From Fragum whitleyi (Eukaryota; Mollusca; Bivalvia; Cardiida; Cardiidae): 64,000 bases of DNA. This document shows positions 1 to 11,277 of this stretch, one piece after another (position 1 is the stretch's first letter; each line of letters starts with the position of its first letter). The translations under genes were made by a program, and so were the position numbers. Location of the stretch: contig OX411544.1 in the NCBI GenBank assembly GCA_948146395.1, forward strand, positions 53,893,933 through 53,957,932, read 5' to 3'. Under the pieces are notes generated by a model. It saw nothing but the letters and a program-made list of their open reading frames with translations, was not told where the DNA came from and searched no databases.

Positions 1-900
1 AACGAGTTCGAGTTTGGTTCCGGTCCATTGATTTTTGTGGAAGATACGGATGCTGGACTTAGAAATTACCAGGAAATTTCAGTTTTCCGGACTTTTTTTC
101 TTAACCCTTGGAGATATTGAGCTGATTTTTGGTATGTGAGTCTGCATTAATGAGTTACAGAACGAGTTCAAGTTTGGTTCCGGTCCATTGATTTTTATGG
201 AAGATACGGATGCTGGACTTAGAAAATTACCAGGAAATTTCAGTTTTCCAGACTTTTTTTCTTAACCCTTGGAGATATTTAGCTGATTTTTGGTATGTGA
301 GTCCGCATCAATGAGTTACAGAACAAGTTCGAGTTTGGTTCCGATCCATTGATTTTTGTGGAAGATACGGATGCTGGACTTAGAGAATTACCAGGAAATT
401 TCAGTTTTCCAGACTTTTCTTCTTAACCCTTGGAGATATTTAGCTGATTTTTGGTATGTGAGTCCGCATTAATGAGTTACAGAAAGGGTTTGAGTTTGGT
501 TCCAGTCCATTGATTTTTATGGAAGATACGGATGCTGGACTTAGAAAATTACCAGGAAATTTCAGTTCTCTGGATTTTTCTTCTTAACCCTTGGGGATAT
601 TGAGCTGATTTTTGGTATGTGCGTTTCCATTAATGAGTTACAGAACGAGTTCAAATTTGGTTACGGTCCATTGGTTTTTGTGGAAGATACGGATGCGAGA
701 CTTAGAAAATTACCAGGAAATTTCAGTTTTCTGGACTTTTTTTTTTAATCCTTGGAGATATGGAGCTGATTTTTGGTATGTGAGTCTGCATCAATGAGTT
801 ACAGATTAAATTTGAATTTGGTTCTGGTCCATTGATTTTTGTGGAAGATACGGATGCTGGACTTAGAAAATTACCAGGAAATTTCTGGATTTTTTTTTAT
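1..900. repeat. Tandem array, unit about 161 bp, 5.6 copies
   Basis: Direct repeats start at about 1, 161, 322, 482, 643 and 804, each opening with a variant of AACGAGTTCGAGTTTGG and containing GGAAGATACGGATGCTGGAC. The last unit decays at about 885-900, and the array continues to the left of the window. Units differ by a few substitutions and homopolymer changes, so this is a moderately diverged minisatellite or satellite fragment. The short open frame inside it follows from the repeat and is not a gene. Confidence 0.93.
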
Positions 901-1936
901 CCTCAGAGGTATTGAGCTGTTACATAAAATCTGATACAACTAATATTTTGGAGAGGTAGTTATACCTTTACCACCAAAAAAGATACCGCTATAGGGATAT
1001 ATTTATTTATCCGGTAGGGGACTTGGTATTGCCATGCAATACTTCCAAATGCTTGTTGAGTGTGAACTGTCAATAGTTTCTGGCTCAACAAATGTCCAAC
1101 TTTTTATGACAACCAAAATAAAAGCAATATTGAATGAAGAAATGTTTTCCCATTTATGTGTTATCAAGTTTTATGTTGCTTATTCTGAAACATCCCAATT
1201 GACAATCTAGCAGACCTTTGCCATTTTTTTTATATCATACAGATTTAGGCCAAGCAAAGGTGCATTTCCTTAAACATTGTAACAAATTGGAAAATTTTGG
1301 AAGATCTTCTTCTCTGAAACCAAAAGGCAGACAGACATCTGTAATTTTATTTAGTGGACCTCTACCAATATTTTCATGTCATGCCCCGGGGTAATATTTG
1401 GTCTCTGAATGGGCCCATCCCATTTTACATAGACACAAAGGAAAATCTTAATAACATGTTCTCTGAAACCAGAAAGCAGGGACTTTTCATTACAGTTTCA
1501 TATACTTGAATTTCATCTAGTTTTTTTTATTACATGCCCATATATGTTCATGAATATAAGGTCTGTGCCCAAGCATATCCTTTTAACTCTTTACTGACAT
1601 CTGCGTATTTTCTTGATGTGATGTCCTGGGAGTCAAAGAAACTCAGGTTAGAGATCTAGGACCATCATGGTCCTCTTAATTGGATTAAGAGTCTTGAATT
1701 TTCTAATTGGGATATTTTGCATTATTTGGTTGAAATTCTGTGATGGAAGGCGAGATAACCTTAAAAACTTAAAGAAATCTTAATCCTTTTAAACGCACCT
1801 CTTATGTTTGGTATTGAGGATCATGGAACTACCTGTACATAGTTTAAAGTTCTTTCCCTAGAAAATTAAGATTAAGAAAGAAACAAAAAACAAAAAAAAA
1901 ACCAGCTGTTTTGTAAAGTAAATTTTTCCTTTTTAG
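901..1936. other. Intron sequence with a repeat fragment
   Basis: No exon is recognisable here. From about 1290 to 1682 lies the right-hand part of the CTCACCTGAGC repeat class (CTTCTTCTCTGAAACC unit, then the end motif ATCTAGGACCATCATGGTCC). The preceding exon of the integrase gene, which should hold the His pair of the zinc-binding module, was not found, so it probably lies before the window. Confidence 0.55.
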
Positions 1937-2080
1937 ATACAAGAGCAGTATTTTGGTGTACCTAGATCTGCAATAGATTATTTCCTGAAAGGATGTTTGA
2001 CATGTAAAGTTAAAGGTGCCCAGGTGAACTCAGCATCCCCAGCTCCAATTTTAGAAACAAGCTTATTTTCAAGAGTTCAG
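1937..2080 (+). CDS. Exon 1 visible: zinc-binding module of integrase (partial)
   Basis: 144 nt, phase 0 at both ends, with a polypyrimidine-AG acceptor (CCTTTTTAG) and a CAG|GTAAGC donor. It encodes 48 residues containing YFGVPRSAIDYFLKGCLTC, the classical second half of the H2C2 (integrase_H2C2) domain: aromatic-G-x-P-R, hydrophobic spacing, then C-x2-C. The residues at the end (SLFSRVQ) lead directly into VDLIDM of the next exon, the normal link between the zinc module and the catalytic core in KRBA2/SCAND3/Ginger integrases. The His pair must sit in an upstream exon not present here. The exon is too short to be found as a long ORF. Confidence 0.85.
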
Positions 2081-5000
2081 GTAAGCCCTTGTGTATATTT
2101 TAATGCTTTCTCATAGACATATTCAGGTATTTCATTAATATCTGTCTGTCTGTCTGTCTGCTGTGATATAAGCAGGAAACATTTTCAGGAAACTTCACAT
2201 ACAATTGTACATTGGTAAAGCTATGCATCTATCTAACAACATAGGAGGACATCAATGTTTATGTCAAAATATTTTATCCTTATCCCAAGTTCTTTTTCTG
2301 TCTGTAGATATGATGTGCTAAATTTCACAGTTCTAAGGTAATGGATTGAATTGAATAAAATCAGACACAATAGGTATCAGGCAGAAATGTGCATATTGTA
2401 TTACGGTTATGACCCATTTACTTTTGTCAGTAATGGAAGGTACTTTTTTATCCATTTCAAATTATGACTGTTAGTGGACATTTTGTGTACTTCATAATTA
2501 TGCACAAACAGCAAAACTTCTACTCCCAAAACATTTAGCCTAGGTCAGGAATTATAATAACAAATAACATAATCCGAAGAACATTTATTGTGCCAACTTG
2601 AAAATAACCCAGCCCTGTGTAGTATGGTTCCTGATGTAACAACAAATTAAAGAGAATAAGTATCAAAAATCTTCTGGTTTTACAAAGCAAGGCATACAAC
2701 TCTGAAATTTTGAGAATGTGCATTATGGTCTCCAAAAAAACATTGCAAATTGCATACAGAAAAAAAGGCTGTGTCGTTGGGAGTGTTTCTTATATAGAGA
2801 TATCTAAAAGGACTTGTCAAATATATAATTCCCTGCAAACATTTTCTGCTTTAGTATTGATCTTTGTATTCTCCCAAAATAGTTTAAATTATACCTCTGA
2901 ATTCAAAATAGAGCCACTTTTGACATATACATGGAAAGAAACTTCTGAAAGAGGTCTCATTCTAAACCTATAGGCTTACAACCTTCAAATAGTGTGGTAT
3001 TGTTTGACATTGATTAACCAAAATAATTCACAGTAACTTCCATGCTATAATTGGAAGTTGTAGCCCCTTGTCTTTTGATCACAAATATGTCAACTAGTAA
3101 GACATGGAAGTTGGAACTCACATGCTCAGTTTAGTGATAAAGGTCCATCATGGTCATCTTGTTGATTATGGTCCTTAGAAGAAAAGTCTTTTTTATGCCC
3201 CCGTATCGAGAGATCAGGGGCATATTGTTTTATTCATGTCTGTCTTTCTGTCTGCCCGTCCATCTGTCTGTCCGTCCGTCCATTTGTCTGTCCAACCGTA
3301 TGTCCGCCCGTCTGTCCGAAAACTTAACCTTTGCCTTTGCCTTTTCTCCAAAAGTATTTGACATACAAAACTGTACACCAAAGTCAAGGTCATGTGACAA
3401 GGTCAAGGTCATGTGACAATATCAAGGTCATCTGTCAAGGTCAAACTTTAATAAAAAATGCTGTTTCGGGGGCATTCTTGTTTCACAAACACATCTTGTT
3501 TCGATATGCTTTTTTTGTGTCTCCTCAAATTCTCAAGCAAGTAATGGAGGAACTTTAGTCAGCTTTGCAACGATTTCTAGTTTTAACTTTAATTTATCTG
3601 TCTGATTGTCTGTCTGTGACTGTCTTTCCATCTGTCTATCTGTCACTATATGTATGTCTCTATCAGTCTGTAAATTTATCATATGACCAAAACAATTATC
3701 TGAACCTTAAACCTAGGTCAATATCTAACTTGTAACCCTTAACCCCCTTATGCTTTATGATGCTTCCAAATAAGCATTTTGCTATGCATGTTGCATCTAC
3801 CTTTTTATTGAAGACAGGTTTACCTGTCTTTCAATATAGGGATCGTCGCCATCGGATTTTGATAACAAACCTACACGTGTCATTACGCTAAAAAAAGTAG
3901 ACCCATTCATAAAAATAAACGCGGCAAAAATAATCAATACTGTAGCAATATACCGTAAAATTTTGGTGCTGACCTAAATTCTGGCCGGGACCTCAGTGGA
4001 GTGAACACGTGATCTATGCAGGAGTTGCCTGCAGAAACGTGTTTTACATTCGTAAGTGGTGCTGTTGTAGGGCGTTTTTCGCCTGCAATCTTTTGCATTT
4101 GCTCCAAATTTTCAATTGCATCCTACAAGTGTTTTTATGCATAGCATTGGCAACCTATTTTCAGTTCCCCATTTTAGACTCCCTATTTCTCGTAAAATTG
4201 TTTGTTTGTGTGTCCTTAAGGTTGCTTTATTTATCCGTCTCCCGGGCCTGTCGTAGTGTAAATGGATAAAAACTAAAATAGCACAAAGCTATTTGAATAA
4301 ACTCGTAAACCCTTGGAATTTCCTAGGTTTGAATTTTTACTTGGATTTACGGAGAAATTTCGATGGCTTATCAAATTACTTTATTACTAGGTTTGTTTTG
4401 TCTATCCATATTGTACAGCATTCGGAACATCACTCGGTCATTTCCGCAAATGGCAACAGATCGTGATCGCGATATTCACTCGGCAATCATCGGGCGATCT
4501 CCGAAGTCTCAGATCTATCTAAATGTAGGCTACGGAATCGGCCGAGTTGTGACGAATGCGTTAGATTAGCCGAGTGGTGTCCCGAATGGCCTATACAGTA
4601 GTACCATGCATGCGCGACCCCGGTTTTGAGATTCCGCTTTTGTTTTCGACAATTTTCTGACAATAACAAAAACTGTTTTGGAAACTGGAATGGATTTATT
4701 TGTAACATTCAGGAGGGGACTTTGAAAGAATTCTACTCAAGGTGATAAATGCTGTAGCTCGGGATTTCATTTAACGATCTGTCATTTTGGCAGTTTTGTC
4801 AAAATTGATAGTTCACCGGATAGTTCAATCCGAATCTTGATCTAGAAAAGCAGTCCCATGGAAAAGGCCTGAAAGGTTGGTTGTCTTAACAGGTTTATAT
4901 ATTATTTTGTAGTAAAAATAATTTTCTACTTAGTAAGACCATATGCAAGGAGAATAACCTGAAATGGAGATCGAAATATCTCAATGGAAAAATAGGAATA

Positions 5001-5763
5001 AAATGTTTCACTCCTGGAAGAAACTTAAACGGTATTCATAAAAAAAGCTACAGCTATTGTACGGGAAAATACTTCTTCTTGGTATTGATTTTGACTAGTA
5101 AAAGTATAAGAATATTGGTATTACTTTCATTGCTTCTTCTATGTGGAGATAATTAGTCAAATCCTGGATCAGATGATAAATGTAAAAGAAATTTGAACAA
5201 ATTTCCAATTCAGGGCAATATTCACCATGGCAATGAACTGTTCAGCTCTTTATCAAGGGGTAAGCAATGTGTGTCATGTGGATTAACATTTTATTTAAGA
5301 TTTTTACACATCCACTTAATAAGTTTGACTGGAAAAAAATCGGATTTGGATCATAGTGGATTGCTGGGGATAATCTATACAATTTTACAAAACAGGGTTG
5401 CAATAATTCATACGAGTTTTTAGAATACATGAATTGTCACCATATTCCTGTTGGTTAAATGAATATTTTTCATTTAGGATATTGAAAACTTACACTTGGG
5501 GATGAATAGCGATTTTGAAGGCAGTTACCCTCTTGTTAAGCTTGAATTGGCTAGAGGGATAGGTTTATCTGGAAGTGATGAGTCTTCAAAGTAAAGCATA
5601 TTCATTTGTTAGGAAGGTGCAGTTTCCATATGTAACCATCAATGATTGTTTTAAATTTTTGATTCCCACTCAAGAGATCTTCTCAAAACGCCACAATTTT
5701 CATTCCAATTGTTGATATTCAGTCCTGTCTTCAATTCAGGCCTTTCAGGCCTTTGATTTACAG
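2081..5763. other. Intron, 3.7 kb; mostly unassigned
   Basis: Holds a (TCTG)n run at about 2145-2162, a dispersed repeat (listed separately at 3189-3512), further TCTG-rich sequence at 3595-3670, a short inverted repeat at 3809-3837, and a stretch of higher CpG content at about 3840-4620 in which no exon or known promoter element can be defended. The 68-codon frame starting at 4363 has no recognisable domain and is not called. Confidence 0.6.
3189..3512 (+). repeat. Dispersed repeat, GTATCGAGAGATC family, copy 1
   Basis: Starts with TTTATGCCCCCGTATCGAGA and a GGGGCAT that forms a small inverted pair with the start, continues through TCTGTC/CCGTCC-rich sequence and AAGGTCATGTGACAAGG repeats, and ends GGGGGCATTCTTGTTTCAC. 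A second copy with the same start, middle and end is at 56556-56845, and a fragment of the middle is near 7875-7920. It has no coding content. Confidence 0.85.
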
Positions 5764-5986
5764 GTTGATCTCATTGATATGAGCCATAAACCATCAAATG
5801 AGAAGAAGTACATTGTCCATGCCATGGACCATTTTTCAAGGTTCCACATGTTAGAAAGTGTTGAGAGGAAATCTTCAGAGAACATCAACACAGCTTTGAC
5901 CAGAATATTTGCGTTCACAGGTCCTCCAAAGATCCTGCATACAGATAATGGAGGAGAATTTGCTCATTTAGACAAGATATTTTTAG
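5764..5986 (+). CDS. Exon 2: integrase catalytic core, first two Asp
   Basis: 223 nt, acceptor TTTACAG, donor AG|GTATGT, leaving one base for the next codon. It encodes VDLIDM (first catalytic Asp), the YIVHAMDHFSRF strand typical of rve cores, and GPPKILHTDNGGEF (second catalytic Asp with the NGxEF signature). All are diagnostic of the KRBA2/SCAND3/Ginger branch of integrases. No stop or frameshift interrupts it. The spacing D50 to D109 is 58 residues, within the usual range for rve cores. It joins in frame with exon 3 through a split GAT codon. Confidence 0.92.
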
Positions 5987-6170
5987 GTATGTTATTACCT
6001 TAGGCTTCAATTTTAAGGAGTAAGTAATGCTAAAACATTTATAATCCACCCCCCCCCCACACACACACAACTAAGGTGTGTGTGGGGGTGTAACTGGAAT
6101 CGGGTTGTAGGGCTGGCTGTCTGTGGACATTATTTTTAGTTATCTTCTCCAACAATTCCAGACCAGTTTT

Positions 6171-7640
6171 TAGCTCACCTGAGCACAAAGTGCTCAAGGT
6201 TAGCTATTGGGATCGTAGAATGTCCGTCGTCCGTCGTCAGTCGTGCGTCGTCCGTCGTGCGTCGTGCGACGTGCGTCGTCCGTCGTCCACAATTTCTTTA
6301 AACATCTTCTCCTCCTAAACCAGTGGGCCAATCTTGATGAAACTTGGCAGGGATGTTTCTTGGGTCAAGCTCTACCAAAGTTGTTCAAATAAATGAAATC
6401 CACCCTTAACTTTCCTTTTACCCTTAACAAAAAGGGTGAAAATATGAAAATCTTTAAAAATCTTCTTCTCTGAAACCAGAAGGCAGACAGCTTTCATATT
6501 TGGTATGTAGCATCATCTAGTGGACCTTTACCAAGTTTGTTCATATCAAGACCCTAGGATCATATTTGGGCTCCACCCGGGCCCAACCCTTTTTACATAG
6601 AATCAAAGAGCGAAAATCTTTAAAAATCTTCTTCTCTGTAACCAGATGGCAGACAGCTTAAATATTTGGTGTGTAGCATCACCTAGTAGGCCTCTACCAA
6701 GATTGTTCATAACAAGACCCTTGGGTCATATTTGGGTTTTGTACGGGTGCATCCCTTTATCTCTTATGAGCACGAAGGGTAAAAAAATGAAAATCTTCAA
6801 AAATCTTCTTCTCTGAAACCAGAAGGAAGACAGCTTTCATATTTGCTATGTAACATCATCTAGTGGACCTCTACCAAGTTTGTTCATATCAAGACCCTGG
6901 GGTCATGTTTGGGCTTTGCCCGGGCCCAACCCTTTTTACATAGAATCAAAGAGCAAAAATCTTTTAAAATCTTCTTCTCTGTAAACAGATGGCAGACAGC
7001 TTTAATATTTGGTGTGTAGCATCACCTAGTAGGCCTCTACCAAATTTGTTCATATCAAGACCCTTGGGTCATATTTGGGCTTTGCACAGGTGCATCCCTT
7101 TATCTCTTATGAACACGAAGGGTAAAAAAAATGAAAATCTTCAAAAATCTTCTTCTCTGAAACCAGAAGGCAGACAGCTTTCATATTTAGTATGTAGCAT
7201 CATCTAGTGGACCTTTACCAAGTTTGTTCATATCAAGACCCTAGGATCATATTTGGGCTCCACCCTGGCCCAACCCTTTTTACATAGAATCAAAGAGCAA
7301 AAATCTTTTAAAATCTTCTTTAATCGAAACCAGAGGGCACACTGCTTTCATTTTTGGTATGTAGTATCATCTTATGGGCCCCTACCAAGTTTGTTCATAT
7401 CAAGACCCTGGGGTCACTTTTGGGGTCCACCGGGATGCATCCCTTTTTACATAGAATCAAAGAGCAAAAAGGCATATCTGTCTTGCTCTTCGCTGAAAAC
7501 ATTCCATGGTATTGATCTTAGGCAGATGTCAAAAAGACGATTATCTTCTTTTTGACATCTGCCTATCTAATTAATGTGATGTCCCAGGGGTCAAAGAGAC
7601 TCAGGTGAGCGATCTAGGACCATCTTGGTCCTCTTGTTCT
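6171..7640. repeat. CTCACCTGAGC element, copy A, with inner 163-bp tandem units
   Basis: Left end TAGCTCACCTGAGCACAAAG, right end CTCAGGTGAGCGATCTAGGA followed by CCATCTTGGTCCTCTTGTT; the two ends are inverted relative to each other (CTCACCTGAG/CTCAGGTGAG). The interior is a TCCGTCGT-rich run at 6220-6290, then five to six tandem units of about 163 bp from about 6440 to 7480 (marker CTTCTTCTCTGAAACCAGA, then TTTGTTCATATCAAGACCCT). It lies in intron 2. Frames inside it come from the repeat units and are not genes. Confidence 0.9.
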
Positions 7641-8578
7641 GAAATTTATACATCATGTGTATCTACATATTAAGTTGTGCACCTGCAATTTTTAAGTCCC
7701 AACTATGATCAGTTGCTGAATAATCTACCATTGAACTAAATTTTCACCATATTTTTTCATGTCCAGAACATTTTTCACAAACTGTTGCATGTCCTGAAGT
7801 GAAATTTATACACAATGTAGTTGGTGAAGTAAGCTTGTGCTTTTTGAAATTTTTAGTACCCTATTTGCCCGTACCAAAGTCAAGGTCATGTGACAAGCTC
7901 AATGTCAAGGTCAAACTTTTAAAACAATTAACCAAAAAACTAAACATTGCCAATATCTTCTTGGGACATGCTCCCTTAAATTCCTATAAGGAGCACTGAT
8001 TCTATGGGTGCTCATGTGAAAAGCCTCATATCTGTGTTTGAGGCAAAAAGTTGAATATGCTTTCAATTTATAGATCAGCAAAGGTAAATCTGGCATTTAG
8101 GAAAGTCAAAATTTTATCTACTCAATACTTGCAGCGTTGCATATGATATAGCCTTCACATTTTTCAAATGCATAGTGATAACATTTTTCGGTGGTTATAA
8201 AATTCTATGCAGCATTCAAGTTCACCTAATTTCAAATAAAAGACTAACAATGGCATTATTTGTTGAATACCTTGTCTTCATATTTCAATCAATTCTGTCT
8301 AATGACAAGACGCATCTGTGAGTACTTACTTGAATATCATCATTCTATGTTAAGAGCATTCAAGGTCAACTGTAAGTAAAAAGTGGCATCAAATACTTTT
8401 TTCACAAGCAAGAAATTTTCTTTTAAGTGAGGGTAACTTTTTTTGCTACTGATTTCCATATTTTTTGTATAAAAGCACCATTCCTTTAAAGTTACAGTTA
8501 CTGAGGCATCAGAGACAAACATATATGTATCTTATATTCTATTAGGATTATAGAAATAGCCCATTATTTTCTTTTCAG
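7641..8578. other. Intron remainder, nothing assigned
   Basis: AT-rich intron sequence. A 50-bp fragment near 7875-7920 (CAAAGTCAAGGTCATGTGAC) belongs to the GTATCGAGAGATC repeat family. No exon-like signal was found; the next exon begins after CTTTTCAG at 8578. Confidence 0.5.
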
Positions 8579-8758
8579 ATTGGCCTGGTTTCACCGATGT
8601 GAAAATAGTCCATGGAAGACCAAGGCACCCCCAGTCACAAGGTCTGGTTGAAAGGGGAAACAGGGTAATCGAAGAAAAGATATGTGCTATGGAATCTGAA
8701 TGGAAAACAAAGCATACAGATGAATTTCAGTGGGATGTTTTTCTCCCAAAGATCAAGT
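8579..8758 (+). CDS. Exon 3: integrase core, catalytic Glu
   Basis: 180 nt; two bases complete the Asp codon begun in exon 2, and one base is left at the donor (AAGT|GTAAGT). It encodes KIVHGRPRHPQSQGLVERGN, the region with the third catalytic residue (E147 of the visible protein) and the P-x-Q-x-QG-x-x-E signature. Counting across the intron, 37 residues separate D109 and E147, so the core is DD37E rather than DD35E. The following helix (NRVIEEKICAMESEW) and DEFQWDVFLPKIK match the same family. The triad is intact, so a catalytic fold is possible. Confidence 0.92.
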
Positions 8759-8935
8759 GTAAGTTTCAGATAGGCAGCCCTGAAAATACATTTATTCCTA
8801 CATTATTTTAAACAATACAGAATAATCTGTGGTCCTGATGAAAGATTGCAGAACTGAATTTCCTTTTTTCAAAAACTTATAAAATATTGATTTAAATATT
8901 TTTCGGCTTTACCTTAACTTTAGAACCCACTGTCA

Positions 8936-9192
8936 CAGCTGTTGGTAGTGCGTCGGACTGTCCCGGGTTCGTTCCTTGACGGCAGCACACATTTTTTCCG
9001 ACTATTTGTCTCTCACCAATGGGCTGATAATAGTAGACCTATGTGAGATAGCAGCTTGAGGCTAGGAAAGGATGTGGTGGTTGTACTGGGGAGAGAAATA
9101 CCAGGAATCCATTGTTAGGTGCTCCAGCTGCAGCAATATAACTAAAATAATGGTGAAAGCAGCGTAAAACTCCATTCCATTAATCAATCAAA
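8936..9192 (+). mobile_element. tRNA-headed SINE, type 1, copy 1
   Basis: The tRNA-like head GTTGGTAGTGCGTCGGACTG is partly eroded, with a B-box-like GGGTTCGTTCC. The type 1 body follows (ACTATTTGTCTCTCACCAAT, TAGACCTATGTGAGATAGCA, GAGAAATACCAGGAATCCAT) and the ATCAATCAAA tail. The same body recurs at 40276, 59004, 61126 (minus), 62935 and as a fragment at about 21040. Confidence 0.88.
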
Positions 9193-10355
9193 AACCTAAA
9201 TTTTGACACTATAGGTTATCTCTAAATATTATTATGCTTGTGATTAATATACACTGAACTGCAAAAGAATTAGCCTAACATTTTAAATTTAACAGAATTT
9301 TTTTGTTGAAACGCTTTTTTTGAATGTGTCATTTTCTAAATTAATTTAAACTCTTACAATAGCAATCGTTGAGATAATGGTGATATGTGAGACTATTTCT
9401 GGTATGCCAAAACAGAAGTTACTCAAATCTTAGCAGTAGTTGGCAATGTGTTCTCTGAATGAATGCATGTATGTAAAGACAGGGTTTTCAGTAGTTTTTT
9501 TAGCTCGCCTGGTGCTCAAGATGAACTATTGTGTTTGGTCAATGTCCAGTGCACATCTGTCTGTAAGCTTGTTCCAGAAAAATCTTCTCTGAAACTACTG
9601 ATCAATATTGATGTGTTAATTATAAAACCTTAGTTAAACCAGACATGATTTCATTGAATGTGCTTTGATTCTCCAAATGAATACATCATTCCACAGGGAA
9701 AGAGGAACACAAGGCAATTAGACTTAGATTAAATGATTAACTTCCCAAATGTAATACTTTTTAATCAATTTCCCTCAAGCATGTTAAAGACTATTTTTTT
9801 TTTTTTTTTTTTTTTTGAAAAGAAAATTAATAGTAACTGATTTAAGTTAAATGGAACACCCTTATTTATTTATAATAAGCATTAGGAAGATAACCTCAAA
9901 CATGAGAAAGAATGGTAATCTGATAAAAACCAATATTTGGATTTAAATTTTGGTTTGAATCAAAATGAATATTCAAATATATTCTGACATTCAAAACAAA
10001 TATTCAAGTATAAAATTTTCTATTCGTTTCCATCCCTTAAAAAGATACAGTTAATTTTATTCATTTTGCATATTTTATTCTACTTTTATCAATCTTTTAG
10101 GGGAAACTGCTTTCAGAAAAAATAGTTTACATACACATGTAAGCCACTTAAAAAAAGGGGAAAAATATTGGGAGAGAATTGAATCTTCTGTTTACCTCAA
10201 AGTCTATCTAAATGAGTTTTAGTGCAATTGGAAAAATCATTATCCAGTCAACTTTTGAACATCAGAAAAACTGGCAAAACTCAGCAAACATTTATTGCAC
10301 AATTAATCCTCTATGATTTATTGAAATACCAAACAAGTATTTTTTTATATTCCAG
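9193..10355. other. Intron remainder: poly-T run and fragment of the GGGAACGAATA family
   Basis: Contains an uninterrupted T run at about 9795-9817 and, at about 9940-10045, an AATATTC-rich stretch ending TATTCGTTTCCATCCCTTAA, the terminus seen complete in the element at 52804-54058. A short CTCGCCTGGTGCTCA fragment near 9503 resembles the left end of the CTCACCTGAGC class. No gene is seen. Confidence 0.55.
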
Positions 10356-10510
10356 ATCAAGCTAATATTGCTTTTTGTCGATCCATTAAGTCGTCCCCTT
10401 TTGAAGTTGTGTTTGGACAAAAACCAAGGGCTCCTTCAGCATTTGGATTGGAATCCAATGTTACCCAGTGTTTGCCAGAAAATGAAGAGTCTGACAATGA
10501 GGAAAGAGAG
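10356..10510 (+). CDS. Exon 4: end of integrase core
   Basis: 155 nt, acceptor TATTCCAG, donor GAG|GTATGC, ending in phase 0. Two bases complete a Tyr codon with the T left by exon 3. It encodes YQANIAFCRSIKSSPFEVVF followed by GQKPRAP: the conserved SPFEVVFGQKP motif at the end of rve cores in LTR-retrotransposon and Ginger/KRBA2 proteins. An acidic tail follows (ENEESDNEERE), as often found between the core and the C-terminal module. Confidence 0.9.
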
Positions 10511-11277
10511 GTATGCTTATATCAATGTCCATTTTTTTACTGTACAACAAACCTTCTATTACACACTATTAGTTGAAAGGAAAAGAAAAAAAACATACAA
10601 TGGTTATGTAATTCATTGTTCAAATAGATGAATGATATTTATTTTTTGCGGGATGAGCTGCTAGAGACCTGGATGCTATAGTTTTACCATACGAAAAATT
10701 ATAGAAAGCCATGGTCATGTGCTCCAGCTTCTGTATCACTATGAAAAAAAATTTAATTTGAAAAAGGAAGAATATCTGAATTATTGGGTTCATAAGTTTG
10801 TACACATTCAAGGAGAATAATTGGTCATCAACGCTATCCACCGCATGATTATAAAGTTTTGATTTGCCTTGGGTTTTTTTTTTTCATTTTTTGGCAAATT
10901 GATACAAATTTCTCATTTTTTTGCAAGTGACCTATGTAGATTTTTAGGTATATTGTAGTTAAACAATTTTGCTTCACATTTTTAAGTAAAACTGACATGG
11001 CTTAGAGTATAATATTTTGTAAGCTTTGATTCTGTAAAGCTGTACAAAAATTTATGCTTGAATTCAATGTTGCTTCGAAATCGACTTTTTTTTAAAGCAA
11101 ATTTGTAAGCGATATGGTGTTGGTAATTATTTCAAATTATGTTTAACTATTAAAGAATGACTTAAGATTTATAAAATTTTAAATGCTTTTCATAAAAAGT
11201 AAAAAGAATTCATTTACTTTGTTCTTTGTTTAAAAGAGGACTTTATTTGAATATTTGACATGATTTTAAAATATATC

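Noticed and set aside
4009..4569. CpG-richer stretch with 86- and 68-codon frames, considered as a first exon or promoter
   Set aside because: No TATA, initiator or splice site could be defended, and integrase exon 1 lies upstream of it, so it is intronic.
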